This document shows positions 54,423-63,891 of a DNA stretch of 64,000 nt, piece by piece. Both the position numbers and the translations under genes were made by a program. This DNA comes from Flavobacteriia bacterium (GTDB taxonomy: Bacteria > Bacteroidota > Bacteroidia > Flavobacteriales_D > Crocinitomicaceae): assembly GCA_947446925.1 (NCBI GenBank), contig CANFHU010000010.1, positions 44,198-108,197 on the forward strand. Direction: 5' to 3'. How positions within the stretch are numbered: position 1 is the stretch's first letter; every line of letters begins with the position of its first letter. A model generated the notes under the pieces. That model was not told the DNA's origin and did not search any database. It worked only from the letters and a program-made list of their open reading frames with translations.

Positions 54423-56953
54423 AAGATACTTGGGGGTTTACGTAATTCTAACTTAGCATCTTTCAATAAAGTTGCATTCGACACCAATCGTAATAAAAAA
54501 CTTTTATTTGTTCCGATTGGTGTTACCCAAAAAGATAAATTCCAACAATGTAAATTTCGAGTTAACGTAACATTACAATTCGTTATTTGATTGGATTTTA
54601 TATCATAATAAGAGGTTCCTGAAATTTTCCAACGTTTAGTAAAACTTACATCTCCATTTACGGAAAGCGTTTGAATTGTTGTTAAATCATTCGAAGTTGG
54701 TAGTAATTTATTTGTATTTACTTGCATAGAAAACACATGCGTAACGTTCACTTTCCAAGGGATTTCAAAGTCAATAAAACGTTCTGGATACATACTATAA
54801 TATTGAATATCTGAATTAAATACAGAGGTAAACACTTGTTTGTTATCCGTAATTTTCCGTTTCCATTCTTTAGTTGTTAAAATCCAAGTAGTATTTATAC
54901 TTGTTGATAAAATTCTACCCAAACGATTATTTTCCTGGTAAGCATAAGCATTTAATATTTTACCAGAATTAATATCCCAAGCATATGGACTAAATACAGA
55001 AGTTGCAACTATACTAACAAAGGAAAATGGACTCAAACGCATCGATAAATTCAAATTAGATAATTTCATCGAATCTGCAAGGAAATTATAATTACCATTT
55101 ATCGAAAGTGCATCGATGATTTTGATTTTTTTAAACCCAGAAATAGTATCTTTCGAAGATTTAGTTTTTAACTCAAACGTATTCATCAAATCAAAAGTTA
55201 ACAAACTTGCTGCATTCGAATTTGATGGATGGTATAACGATCTTTCGTAGATTGAATAGGCAATATCTTTACCTGATAAATCAGAATAATAAGCGATATT
55301 TGACGCATTCTTTGGTATATAAGAATACCCAAAACTAGGTGTAATTATATGTCTTAGCAATGGTTTATGTTTACCAACAAAACGATAGTAGGTATAAACT
55401 TGAGATGTTGCTCTAATACTTAAATTTAAATCTTGGAACATTCCATTTTTTTGTTGCATTGTACTTACAACCTTATTCGTATTAACATCTATTTTTTTCT
55501 CCGTTTGTTGAAAATCAAAATAACTAGAATAACTTAGTGTTGGTGTAATAGACCAAGTGTTTTTTAAGACCTTTAGCGTAGAAGTAATAATTATACTTTG
55601 TTTGAAACCATTTAGGAAATTGTTTTTTATAGCAGTAAAATCTTTTTTACGAATCAACGAATCTGCAAAAGATGAAATATTTTTTCCTTCAAAATTATAA
55701 GAGATATTAATTTTATCGTACCATTTATCTTCACCTATTCGATGCTTAAAAATTATTTTTGTTGGAGAAAAACGTGTAACATTAAATGTTACTATTGGGG
55801 ATGTAACATCCATCATTTTAGTAATCGAATTTTGACTACTACTTATCTTAACTCCTAAAGTCATTGGTTTGTTTGGAAATGAACGAGTAATATTAATATC
55901 CGATTTCATTGTATTAGAAAGATAATTTGGATTTATAGGATTTACGGTATTTTTATTATTATTATCTGAAACAAAATTAACATTTGAACTAAAATTCCAA
56001 TAAGGATTAGATTTTGCATCTTTCGTATGTTGCCATACAACACTGAACTTATCCCCAAGTTTCTTTCTAGGAAATGTCTGGTAATTTTGTTGATAAAGTA
56101 AATTTAAACGACCATTAAACTTGTATTTTACTTTATATTCCGTTGAGTTCGACAATGACCAACTACCGCTCGTATATACATTCCCTAAAAATGTTGTGTG
56201 AAGACTGTCATTAATAGGAATATAATAACCTAGATCTGAAATACCCATCCCAAAAATAGAGGTAGGTGCAAATTTTGGCATTAACACCCCTGATTTACCT
56301 TTTTGAATATCTTTTGGTTTAGATTGTGGTATAACTAAAAAAGGCAAACCTATTGGCAAAGAAACTTCTCTCAAAAAAAGATTCATTTTTTTAGATACAA
56401 TCTTTTTATTTGGAATTAAAACAGCCTTTGACAAATGAAAATGATAATGAGGAGCGGATAAATCACACGTGGTGAACATACCATCTCTAAAATGGACTTC
56501 CTCATTTGCGTGTCTTTTAGCAACTTGCATTTGTAAATAAATTTCTTCTTGTTTTAGAGCAACTTCTTGGATATATCCTTTTTTTGATTTTAAATTAAAT
56601 CGAATGGTTCCTGCTTTAATTTCTTCTCCATTTTGAACTATCAAAGGTTCACCAATACGTGCTTTATCAGGTGACAATTGATAAGTTGCAAAAACTTCTT
56701 CATTCGCAATATCAAATTGAATATAATAAGCAGACAATTTTATGTCATCGTATTGTAAATGTGCATCTCCATATAAATGAATTTTTTTATTCTTTACATC
56801 ATTAAAAATAGAATCACGTGCAGTATATTTACCTATACTTACAATGGATTTGTCAATAGTGAACAGTGTATCTACCTGAGCATATGCTACAAGAGGAACA
56901 AAGTTTATTAACAATGAAACGAAGAAAATTTGATGTAAAAACGAAAATTTCAC
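54419..56953 (-). CDS. lptD: LPS-assembly protein LptD-like outer-membrane protein
   Basis: The protein has 844 residues with a signal peptide (FFVSLLINFVPLVAYAQ). Residues about 30-200 are the OstA/LptA-like periplasmic beta-jellyroll (IHLYGDAHLQYDDIKLSAYYIQFD), and residues about 220-844 are a large barrel with many YxF/TWxxT strands. It ends LELRKPPSIF. LptD takes LPS from the LptA bridge and inserts it into the outer leaflet. Bacteroidota LptD proteins are diverged, so the match is from order and fold. It is divergent from the amidase gene. The usual partner, lptE, is not adjacent. Confidence 0.8.
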   Translation of the reverse strand: MKFSFLHQIFFVSLLINFVPLVAYAQVDTLFTIDKSIVSIGKYTARDSIFNDVKNKKIHLYGDAHLQYDDIKLSAYYIQFDIANEEVFATYQLSPDKARIGEPLIVQNGEEIKAGTIRFNLKSKKGYIQEVALKQEEIYLQMQVAKRHANEEVHFRDGMFTTCDLSAPHYHFHLSKAVLIPNKKIVSKKMNLFLREVSLPIGLPFLVIPQSKPKDIQKGKSGVLMPKFAPTSIFGMGISDLGYYIPINDSLHTTFLGNVYTSGSWSLSNSTEYKVKYKFNGRLNLLYQQNYQTFPRKKLGDKFSVVWQHTKDAKSNPYWNFSSNVNFVSDNNNKNTVNPINPNYLSNTMKSDINITRSFPNKPMTLGVKISSSQNSITKMMDVTSPIVTFNVTRFSPTKIIFKHRIGEDKWYDKINISYNFEGKNISSFADSLIRKKDFTAIKNNFLNGFKQSIIITSTLKVLKNTWSITPTLSYSSYFDFQQTEKKIDVNTNKVVSTMQQKNGMFQDLNLSIRATSQVYTYYRFVGKHKPLLRHIITPSFGYSYIPKNASNIAYYSDLSGKDIAYSIYERSLYHPSNSNAASLLTFDLMNTFELKTKSSKDTISGFKKIKIIDALSINGNYNFLADSMKLSNLNLSMRLSPFSFVSIVATSVFSPYAWDINSGKILNAYAYQENNRLGRILSTSINTTWILTTKEWKRKITDNKQVFTSVFNSDIQYYSMYPERFIDFEIPWKVNVTHVFSMQVNTNKLLPTSNDLTTIQTLSVNGDVSFTKRWKISGTSYYDIKSNQITNCNVTLTRNLHCWNLSFWVTPIGTNKSFLLRLVSNATLLKDAKLELRKPPSIF

Positions 56954-56991
56954 GAATAGATATACCTAAATTTGTTATTTCAGCAATTAGA

Positions 56992-58191
56992 ATGATGCAA
57001 AACTATAAAAATACGAGTATCTTACCATATAAAACACTATTTAACTTTCATTTGATTGGTGTAATTATGTTTATTTCGTTGTTATCTTTTACAGGATTTG
57101 GACAACGAAAAAATGACAAATCATCTATAAAGACTGTTTGTATTGATGCTGGTCACGGCGGTAAAGATCCTGGGTGTCATGGTAGTTCTGCTAACGAGAA
57201 AACGGTATGCCTTCAAATTGCGCTTCAACTTGGTACGAAAATTAAAGAAGTATATCCTTCTATTAATGTAATTTACACAAGGGATACGGATGTTTTCGTA
57301 GAACTCGATGACCGTGCTAAAATTGCCAATCGAAACAATGCAGATTTATTTATCTGTATACATGCTAATTCAGCCTCACCTGCTGCCTATGGAACAGAAA
57401 CATTTGTATTAGGACTACATCGCGCTGAATCACAACAAAAAATAGCTGATAGAGAAAATAGCACGATATACCTAGAGGATGATAAAGGTGCAAAGTATAA
57501 AGATTTTGACATGAGTCCGGACGCGATTATTGCACGACAATTACAACTTTCCATTTTTTTAGATCATTCTATCAATTTTGCATCTAAACTTCAAACCGAA
57601 TTTAAACAAATTGGAAGATTTAATCGCGGTGTAAAACAAGCTGGTTTTCTGGTATTATACAAAACAACAATGCCATCCGTTTTGATAGAAACTGGCTTTT
57701 TAACAAATCCATCCGATGAAGTATTTCTTAAAAATCCAGAAACGCAAAACAAAATGGCTTACGCAATGTTTGAAGCTTTTCAAAAATATAAAGCAGAATT
57801 AGAAGGTGTAGATGTGTTAAAAAATGACAAAAAACAAATTCAAATTAATACAACAAAAAACACCGAAGAAAATAAGGAACCTCAAAGTGAGATTTTAGTT
57901 CCTAGCAATCCAATTAAAAAAACGACAATTATTTTTAAAGTTCAGCTTGAAACTTCAGATAAAAAAGTATCTTTAAACTCACAAAAGTATGCAGGAATAA
58001 AGGTTGAAGAAGAAAAAGAAGGTACAACCTTCAAATATGTATCTGGTAATTTTGAAGAAGATTTCACAGCTGCAAATACCTTGAAAAATGAAATGCGAAA
58101 AAAAGGCTTTTCAAACGCTTTTGTATATGCTACTGAAAATGGAATTAGAATCCCTTTAGAACAAGGGATTAGCAAAACTAAAAAAAAGTGA
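56992..58191 (+). CDS. N-acetylmuramoyl-L-alanine amidase with SPOR-like tail
   Basis: The protein has 399 residues from the ATG at 56992. A longer open frame begins at 56866 inside the LptD gene, but starting there would bury the signal segment (FHLIGVIMFISLLSFTGFGQ). Residues about 45-250 are Amidase_3: zinc ligands His in DAGHGGKDPG, Glu in NEKTV, His in IHANS and catalytic Glu in IETGFLTN. Residues about 300-399 (FKVQLETSDKKV...FSNAFVYATENG) form a SPOR-like domain that binds denuded peptidoglycan at division sites. It follows the LptD start divergently by about 40 bases. Confidence 0.85.
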   Translation: MMQNYKNTSILPYKTLFNFHLIGVIMFISLLSFTGFGQRKNDKSSIKTVCIDAGHGGKDPGCHGSSANEKTVCLQIALQLGTKIKEVYPSINVIYTRDTDVFVELDDRAKIANRNNADLFICIHANSASPAAYGTETFVLGLHRAESQQKIADRENSTIYLEDDKGAKYKDFDMSPDAIIARQLQLSIFLDHSINFASKLQTEFKQIGRFNRGVKQAGFLVLYKTTMPSVLIETGFLTNPSDEVFLKNPETQNKMAYAMFEAFQKYKAELEGVDVLKNDKKQIQINTTKNTEENKEPQSEILVPSNPIKKTTIIFKVQLETSDKKVSLNSQKYAGIKVEEEKEGTTFKYVSGNFEEDFTAANTLKNEMRKKGFSNAFVYATENGIRIPLEQGISKTKKK

Positions 58192-58194
58192 ATT

Positions 58195-59232
58195 TTGAAA
58201 ATAAGTAAAGAAATAAAATTAGGTATTATCGCAATTTGCGCGATTGTATTGATAATAACCGGTGTTAATTTCTTAAAAGGAAGTAGTTTTTTTGGAGGTG
58301 ATGATATTTATTATGGTTATTTCCCTTCATCTGGAGGGATAATGCCTGCTAGTTCTGTTGCAATAAATGGTGTAGGAGTAGGAAAAGTTTTATCCATTGA
58401 ATATGTTCCTAAAGAATCACTTGAAAGAAAAGTCAAAGTAACTTTCAATATTCAAAATAAAGATATTAAAATACCAAAAGGTTCTAAAATCCAAATCGGT
58501 TCATTAGATCTATTTAACAAAGCAATCATTTTATCTTTTTCGGATGACTTAAGTAAAGGATATCATAAAATTGGCAGTAGTTTTCAAGGTACAGTTGCTT
58601 TAGATATGACGCAACAAGTACAAGCAATGGCCGATCCAGTTTCTAAGAAACTACAACACCTTATGGGAAACATTGATCGTATGGTTAACTCTGTTACTGT
58701 ATTATTCGATACAACGAGTGGTACTAACGATATCAGATCTAGTTTAGACGAAGCTAGAATGGCAATAAAACGATTCGGTAATCTGTCCTTAGAAATGAAC
58801 GACTTAGTGAAAGAAGAAAAAATTAAACTTAGTGATATCTTACAAAATGTTGCTAATATTACACGTAATTTAGATAAAAGTAATAAAGAAATATCAGCAA
58901 TTTTAGGTAATGCACATTCGTTAACGGATGATTTGGTAAAATCTAATTTTAAAGAAGTAATAGCAGGAGCTCACAAAACAATATCTTCCATTAACAAAGC
59001 ACTAGAAGAAACAGACCAAAATAGAGGTAATTTAGCAAAACTTTTAAAAGATGAAACTCTATATAATGAATTAGTAAATACAAATAAAAAAATTCAAATT
59101 ATTTTAGATGATCTTCATGAACATCCAGAGAAATACATTAAACTTTCTGTTTTTAGTCGAAAACCTAAAGGGCTTCAAATCACTAAAAAAGATGAAGAAA
59201 AGTTAAGAAAAATATTAGACTCAATTCCTTAA
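58195..59232 (+). CDS. MlaD-type MCE domain protein
   Basis: The protein has 345 residues and begins with TTG, the only start before the membrane anchor. The anchor lies at about residues 8-28 (IKLGIIAICAIVLIITGVNFL). The MCE domain (about 40-115, YYGYFPSSGGIMPASSVAINGVGVGKVLSIEY) follows, then a long coiled-coil tail with Leu heptads. MlaD holds lipid in a ring in phospholipid transport between membranes. MlaE and MlaF are not in this window. It is 3 bases after the amidase stop and may be co-transcribed with it. Confidence 0.88.
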   Translation: MKISKEIKLGIIAICAIVLIITGVNFLKGSSFFGGDDIYYGYFPSSGGIMPASSVAINGVGVGKVLSIEYVPKESLERKVKVTFNIQNKDIKIPKGSKIQIGSLDLFNKAIILSFSDDLSKGYHKIGSSFQGTVALDMTQQVQAMADPVSKKLQHLMGNIDRMVNSVTVLFDTTSGTNDIRSSLDEARMAIKRFGNLSLEMNDLVKEEKIKLSDILQNVANITRNLDKSNKEISAILGNAHSLTDDLVKSNFKEVIAGAHKTISSINKALEETDQNRGNLAKLLKDETLYNELVNTNKKIQIILDDLHEHPEKYIKLSVFSRKPKGLQITKKDEEKLRKILDSIP

Positions 59233-59241
59233 TTTAAACTT

Positions 59242-60546
59242 ATGTCCATCATTATTTTTAGCATTCTATTCGTTGTAGGATTTTATTTTTTCACCAAAAA
59301 TATACTACAAGTTCGTTCTAATATTTTATTAGGACAAAAAAAGAAAATAACGGATAATACTTCTGAGCGTTGGAAAACTATGTTATTAGTAGCTTTAGGG
59401 CAAAAGAAAATGTTTTCTAGACCAATTCCTGCACTTTTACACTTGTGTTTGTATGCCGCATTTATCATTACACAAATCGAACTAGTTGAAATATTTACGG
59501 ATGGTTTCATCGGGTCACACCGATTCTTTCTACCTTATTTAGGTAGTTTCTATGTATTCATGATAAGTTTCATTGAAGTGTTATCTGTATTAGCATTAAT
59601 CGCAACGATTATTTTTTTAGCACGAAGAAATTTATTAAAACTTCATAGACTAAATATGAAAGAATTAATTGGATGGCCTAAAAAAGATGCCAATTTAATT
59701 CTAATAATGGAAATTTTTTTAGTGACTTTTATTTTCACAATGAATGGCGCTGATGAAGCAATTCAAAATTTAAAAGGTGCATCGTACAATTTCGCGATAT
59801 CTTCTCATATTGCAAATTTTATATTCGGTGATTTTAACGAACATACACTCCACGTACTAGAACAAATTGGTTGGTGGGGACATTTACTAATGGTTTTTAC
59901 ATTTTTAAATTATTTACCTTTCTCGAAACATTTCCATATTTTATTAGCATTTCCAAATACGTATTATTCAAATCTAGAGAAAAAAGGGAAATTTTCAAAC
60001 CTTGCTTCAGTTACTGAAGAAGTTAAGAAAATGATGGATCCGTCCATAGATCCATTTGCTGCAACAAATGCAGAAAATGAAGCACCTCTTCGTTTTGGAG
60101 CAAAAGATGTTACAGATTTGACATGGAAAAATTTACTAGATTCCTACACATGTACAGAATGTGGAAGATGTACTTCTTCTTGTCCTGCAAATCAAACGGG
60201 TAAATTACTTTCACCAAGAAAAATAATGATGGATACACGCGATCGTTTAGTGGAAGTTGGTGAAGGAAAACGTAAAAACGGTAAAGATTATACCGATGGA
60301 AAAAGTTTACTCGGCGATTACATAACCGAAGAAGAAATTTGGGCATGTACATCCTGTAATGCATGCGTACAAGAATGTCCTGTAAATATTGACCCTCTTT
60401 CTATTATTATTGACTTAAGACGTTATTTAGTAATGGAAGAATCTAAAATGCCGAGTGAATTAACAGGGATGTTAACTAACATTGAAAATAACGGTGCACC
60501 TTGGCAATTTTCACCTGCTGATAGAGGGAATTGGATAAATGAGTGA
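59242..60546 (+). CDS. Membrane Fe-S oxidoreductase with two 4Fe-4S clusters (HdrE/D-type)
   Basis: A 434-residue protein. Four to five membrane segments lie at about residues 1-210, similar to the cytochrome b/NarI-type anchor of heterodisulfide reductases. Two ferredoxin-type clusters follow: CTECGRCTSSCPANQTGK at about 301-318 and CTSCNACVQECPVNID at about 371-386. The product should pass electrons between the quinone pool and a soluble partner. The CCG-domain protein two genes on is the likely partner. Substrate unknown. Confidence 0.85.
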   Translation: MSIIIFSILFVVGFYFFTKNILQVRSNILLGQKKKITDNTSERWKTMLLVALGQKKMFSRPIPALLHLCLYAAFIITQIELVEIFTDGFIGSHRFFLPYLGSFYVFMISFIEVLSVLALIATIIFLARRNLLKLHRLNMKELIGWPKKDANLILIMEIFLVTFIFTMNGADEAIQNLKGASYNFAISSHIANFIFGDFNEHTLHVLEQIGWWGHLLMVFTFLNYLPFSKHFHILLAFPNTYYSNLEKKGKFSNLASVTEEVKKMMDPSIDPFAATNAENEAPLRFGAKDVTDLTWKNLLDSYTCTECGRCTSSCPANQTGKLLSPRKIMMDTRDRLVEVGEGKRKNGKDYTDGKSLLGDYITEEEIWACTSCNACVQECPVNIDPLSIIIDLRRYLVMEESKMPSELTGMLTNIENNGAPWQFSPADRGNWINE

Positions 60547-60564
60547 TACGTAACTAGTAACGGA
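60545..60564 (+). repeat. Short palindrome-like intergenic sequence
   Basis: The spacer between the two genes has ACGTAACTAGTAACG, which resembles the ACGTGTGACG-type sequence at 7681. It may be a fragment of the same dispersed repeat family; the likeness is weak. Confidence 0.3.
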
Positions 60565-60594
60565 TAAAAGCTACAAATAATTAAATTTAAAATT

Positions 60595-61008
60595 ATGGAA
60601 CTAATTCCTTTAAACGAAAACGGACAAGCTTTAAGTCCTATTTTGCCAGAAAATATAAAAAATTATTTAATTGATATCGACGGTACAATTTGTGATGATA
60701 TCCCGAACGAAGAACCAGAAAGGATGTTAACTGCAACTATATATCCAGAAGCATTAGTGACTTTAAACAAATGGTATGATGAAGGACATATTATCACTTT
60801 TTTCACTTCACGTACAGAAGCACATCGTGAATATACAGAGCGTTGGTTAGCAGAACATGGCTTTAAATACCACGGTATGGTTATGGGTAAACCACGCGGA
60901 GGTAATTATCATTGGATAGATAACCACATGGTACGTGCAACCCAATACAAGGGTAAGTTTACAGATTTAATCGAAAAAAAGGTTACTATTCAAGTTTTTG
61001 AAAAATAA
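60595..61008 (+). CDS. HAD-superfamily phosphatase-like protein
   Basis: The protein has 137 residues. It has the HAD motif I DIDGTICDD at about residues 23-31, motif II TFFTSRT at about 66-72, and a lysine in VMGKPRGGNYHWIDNHMV that could be motif III/IV. It lacks a clear cap domain and is close to the minimal HAD size. In Bacteroidota such genes are often named phosphoheptose isomerase, which the sequence does not support. It lies between the two Fe-S genes, so its role in the operon is unclear. Confidence 0.75.
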   Translation: MELIPLNENGQALSPILPENIKNYLIDIDGTICDDIPNEEPERMLTATIYPEALVTLNKWYDEGHIITFFTSRTEAHREYTERWLAEHGFKYHGMVMGKPRGGNYHWIDNHMVRATQYKGKFTDLIEKKVTIQVFEK

Positions 61009-61009
61009 T

Positions 61010-61804
61010 ATGAGTTCAGTATTTAAAGTACATACCATGGCTGAAATGATGGCCAACGGTGAAACACCAGATATCTTATTTTGGGTAGGTTGTTCCGGAA
61101 GTTTTGACGATCGAGCAAAAAAAATAACAAAAGCTGTTGCTAAAATTTTACACCATTGCAATGTAAAATTTGCAGTTTTGGGTGCAGAGGAAAGTTGTAC
61201 TGGAGATCCTGCAAAACGTGCAGGAAATGAATTTACATTTCAAATGCAAGCAATGATGAATATTCAGGTTCTAGATGCATACGAAATAAAGAAAATTGTA
61301 ACTGCTTGTCCACATTGTTTTAATACCTTAAAAAATGAATATCCTGAATTAGGTGGAAAATATGAAGTAATACATCATACTCAATTAATCCAAGATTTAA
61401 TAAATCAAGGGAAATTAGCATTGGAAGGAAGTCAAATATATAAAGGAAAAAAAATCACCTTTCATGACCCATGTTATTTAGGTAGAGCAAACGATATTTA
61501 TGAGGCACCTAGAGTTTTGATAGAAAAATTAGATGCCGAATTGATCGAAATGAAACGTTGTAAAACAAACGGTTTATGTTGTGGAGCTGGTGGTGCTCAA
61601 ATGTTTAAAGAAGCAGAGAAAGGGAACAAAGAAATCAACGTAGAACGAACGGAAGATGCAATAGAAACGAATGCTAGTATTATTGCTACAGGATGTCCGT
61701 TTTGTAATACAATGATGACAGACGGAGTGAAGAATTTTAATAAAGAACAAGATATTCAAGTTTTAGATGTCGCAGAACTTATAGCCAATGCAGCAGATTT
61801 ATAA
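61010..61804 (+). CDS. CCG-domain Fe-S oxidoreductase (HdrB/LutA-like)
   Basis: The protein has 264 residues from the ATG at 61010; an earlier TTG overlaps the previous gene. It contains two CCG-type regions: a first with GCSGSFDDRAKK...GAEESCTGDPAKRAG and CPHCFN, and a second with HDPCYLGRAND...CKTNGLCCGAGGAQMF and GCPFCNTMM. These Cys sets bind Fe-S clusters in HdrB and LutA proteins. It should be the soluble partner of the membrane Fe-S protein at 59242. It overlaps the next gene by 17 bases. Confidence 0.88.
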   Translation: MSSVFKVHTMAEMMANGETPDILFWVGCSGSFDDRAKKITKAVAKILHHCNVKFAVLGAEESCTGDPAKRAGNEFTFQMQAMMNIQVLDAYEIKKIVTACPHCFNTLKNEYPELGGKYEVIHHTQLIQDLINQGKLALEGSQIYKGKKITFHDPCYLGRANDIYEAPRVLIEKLDAELIEMKRCKTNGLCCGAGGAQMFKEAEKGNKEINVERTEDAIETNASIIATGCPFCNTMMTDGVKNFNKEQDIQVLDVAELIANAADL

Positions 61805-62234
61805 TTTATTCGAGGGTTTTAATGATGATAGTCGAGTTTGGTTATATACTGCAAATCGCGCTATAACACCAACTGAAGCTCATTTCATACAAGAAAATTT
61901 AGAACATTTTGTATCTAGTTGGAAAGCGCATAGTACCCCTTTAAAAGCAAAAGCATGTATGCTAAATGAATACATTATTGCTTTCGTAGTAGATCAAACT
62001 TCAGCAAATGCATCAGGATGTTCTGTAGATAGTTCTGTCCGATTTATTAAAGAGTTAGGAAAAGAACTCAATATCGACTTTTTTAATCGTTTGAACGTAG
62101 TAGTAGAAGATGAAAGTGGAAACAGAAAACTTCATCCATATCGCAAACTCCAAGAATTAACTCAAGGTATATATTACAATCCGTTAGTTGATACGTTAAA
62201 AGACTTAAAAACTAATTGGAAAATTAATCAATAA
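61788..62234 (+). CDS. Conserved Bacteroidota protein (often annotated ABC transporter ATPase)
   Basis: The protein has 148 residues. It has no Walker motifs, so the usual annotation of ABC transporter ATPase is not supported. Conserved-looking blocks are FEGFNDDSRVWLYTANRAIT, FVSSWKAHSTPLKAKACML and HPYRKLQELTQGIYYNPLVD. It overlaps the Fe-S gene by 17 bases and belongs to its operon. Homologues of this family usually follow Fe-S proteins of this type in Flavobacteriales. Function unknown. Confidence 0.75.
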   Translation: MQQIYNLFEGFNDDSRVWLYTANRAITPTEAHFIQENLEHFVSSWKAHSTPLKAKACMLNEYIIAFVVDQTSANASGCSVDSSVRFIKELGKELNIDFFNRLNVVVEDESGNRKLHPYRKLQELTQGIYYNPLVDTLKDLKTNWKINQ

Positions 62235-62240
62235 TCACAT

Positions 62241-62276
62241 AAAAAACACCTAGTCTACTCTGGGTTTTTTTTATGT
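62241..62276 (+). terminator. Weak terminator candidate
   Basis: AAAAAACACC at about 62240-62250 can pair with GGGTTTTTT at 62262-62270 around an imperfect stem, followed by T-rich sequence. The stem is weak. Confidence 0.4.
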
Positions 62277-62439
62277 TTTAAAACGCTAACTAAAACATTT
62301 AAAAGATACTTCATAATACATAAATATATGAGATTGGGCATTAAAAAAAATAGCGTAAATCCGGATAACTATTTGGATAATCTCCCTTATATTTTTTTGC
62401 ACAAACCATGCATCATAACAAAAAAATGGGGATGAATTT

Positions 62440-63801
62440 AAATTATCTTAAAATTTATTTCAATAACAGGATTTTTGACAACAGTCATAACAAAATTATT
62501 TCTACCTGAATTTTTGGTAGATTATTTTGATTTCGTCCAAAGTGAAGAAAAGGCAGGAGTTTTACATTTATATTTTGCAGAAAAGAATCTTCCACCTCTG
62601 TAAAAAAAAAGTACACATATAGATATTTCTAAAGGCTTTCATAAGTATATAACTGTTCAAGTTTTTCCTTTACGAGGGAAACAAGTTTTTATTCATATTA
62701 AACGTAGATGTTATACTGACAAAACCAATAATGAGATTGTTCAATGAGTTTGGAATTTAGTCGCAAAAGGAAGTAGGTTAACGGAAGAGTTTGCTACTTT
62801 TTTAAAAGCAATCAGTCGATTTTAATGCTTATAGTTGTCAAACAATTGCTTCGTTTTTTGGAGTTAACGGTAGGAAACTACACAGGCAATATAAAGACTT
62901 TAATAGTGATTTTAAAACTTGGACTCAACGAAATCATTCCAAAGAATTTATTTTATTTCCGACCAATATTGGTAAACAACTTTCTATCGATGTAACAGCT
63001 TTATCCCATGGGGAACACTATACTATTTTAATGAATAAAGAGGCCAAAGGAAAAAAAGGAAGTATCGTAGCAATAATAACTGGAAAATCCTCAGGGATAG
63101 TACGATCACATTTAGATAAAATACCTTTTAGGTAGAGAAGTAAAGTAGAAGAAATAACTTTAGATATGGCTGGTAGCATGAATAAAATCGCTAAATATAA
63201 CTTTCCTCACGCAACCTTAGGAACAGACAGTTTTCATGTTCAAATATTAGCCACAGAAGCTGATCAAGAAAAAAGAACAAAACAACGATGAGAAGTAATA
63301 GATGAGGAAAATGATGCGATAGAAGTTGCGAGGAAAAATAAAAAATCCTATAAACCAGCAGTTTTAAGCAAAGGCGATACAGTAAAGTAATTATTAGTTA
63401 GAAGTAGATATATTCTGTATAAAAACGAACGGAAATGGTAACAAAATCAGAAAGAAAGAGCCATACTCCTGTTTGAATTATATCCAGATATTAAGTTTGC
63501 ATATGAATTATCTCAAAAACTATCTCGGATTTTCGAAAAGACCAATGAAAAAATATATGGATATAACCGTTTAGCACAATGGAACGAAAAAGTAATTCAA
63601 GCTGGATTTAAATCTTTTAACACGATTACTAGAACGATAATGAATCATTACAAAACGATATTAATCTATTTATACAATGTAATTACGAATGCAACAATCT
63701 ATATTTCAATACAAAAATAAAAGCGTTTATACCACTATTTAGAAGTATAAAAAATATCGAATTTTTCTTATTAGATTAAACAAAATTTATGCGTAATCCC
63801 C
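62440..63801 (+). pseudogene. Decayed ISAon1-type (ISL3-like) insertion sequence, two-part transposase
   Basis: A first broken frame, about 62502-62825, reads LPEFLVDYFDF...KGFHKYITVQVFPLRGKQVFIHIKRR...WNLVAKGSRLTEEFATFLKAI, matching the N-terminal protein of ISAon1-type transposases, with stops at 62601 and 62745. A second, from 62827 to about 63778, reads YSCQTIASFFGVNGRKL...LSIDVTALSHGEHYTIL...ITLDMAGSMNKIA...FHVQILATEADQEKRTKQR, the DDE domain, with at least five in-frame stops, and a frameshift near 63690. An end-like GCGTAATCCCC lies at 63791-63801. It is not functional. Boundaries are approximate. Confidence 0.8.
63783..63801 (+). repeat. Candidate right end of the decayed IS
   Basis: AAATTTATGCGTAATCCCC (63783-63801) reads in reverse as GGGGATTACGCATAAATTT. 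A GGGGAT stretch at about 62432-62438 may be the decayed left end, but the match is short. Confidence 0.35.
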
Positions 63802-63850
63802 AACTTTTAGTCATAATCCTCTTTTATGAATATTCATAAACTATAGAACA

Positions 63851-63883
63851 AAAAAAAACCCAACCATATATTGGTTGGGTTTT
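63851..63883 (-). terminator. rRNA operon terminator
   Basis: A perfect 12-base stem, AAAACCCAACCA (63855-63866) and TGGTTGGGTTTT (63872-63883), is followed on the minus strand by a run of T. It lies just after the 5S gene read on that strand. Confidence 0.9.
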
Positions 63884-63891
63884 ATAAAATT

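Noticed and set aside
61788..62234. ABC transporter ATPase
   Set aside because: No Walker A, signature or Walker B motif exists in the 148 residues.
62440..63801. Functional transposase
   Set aside because: Multiple stops and a frameshift are present and the DDE acidic residues are not all kept.
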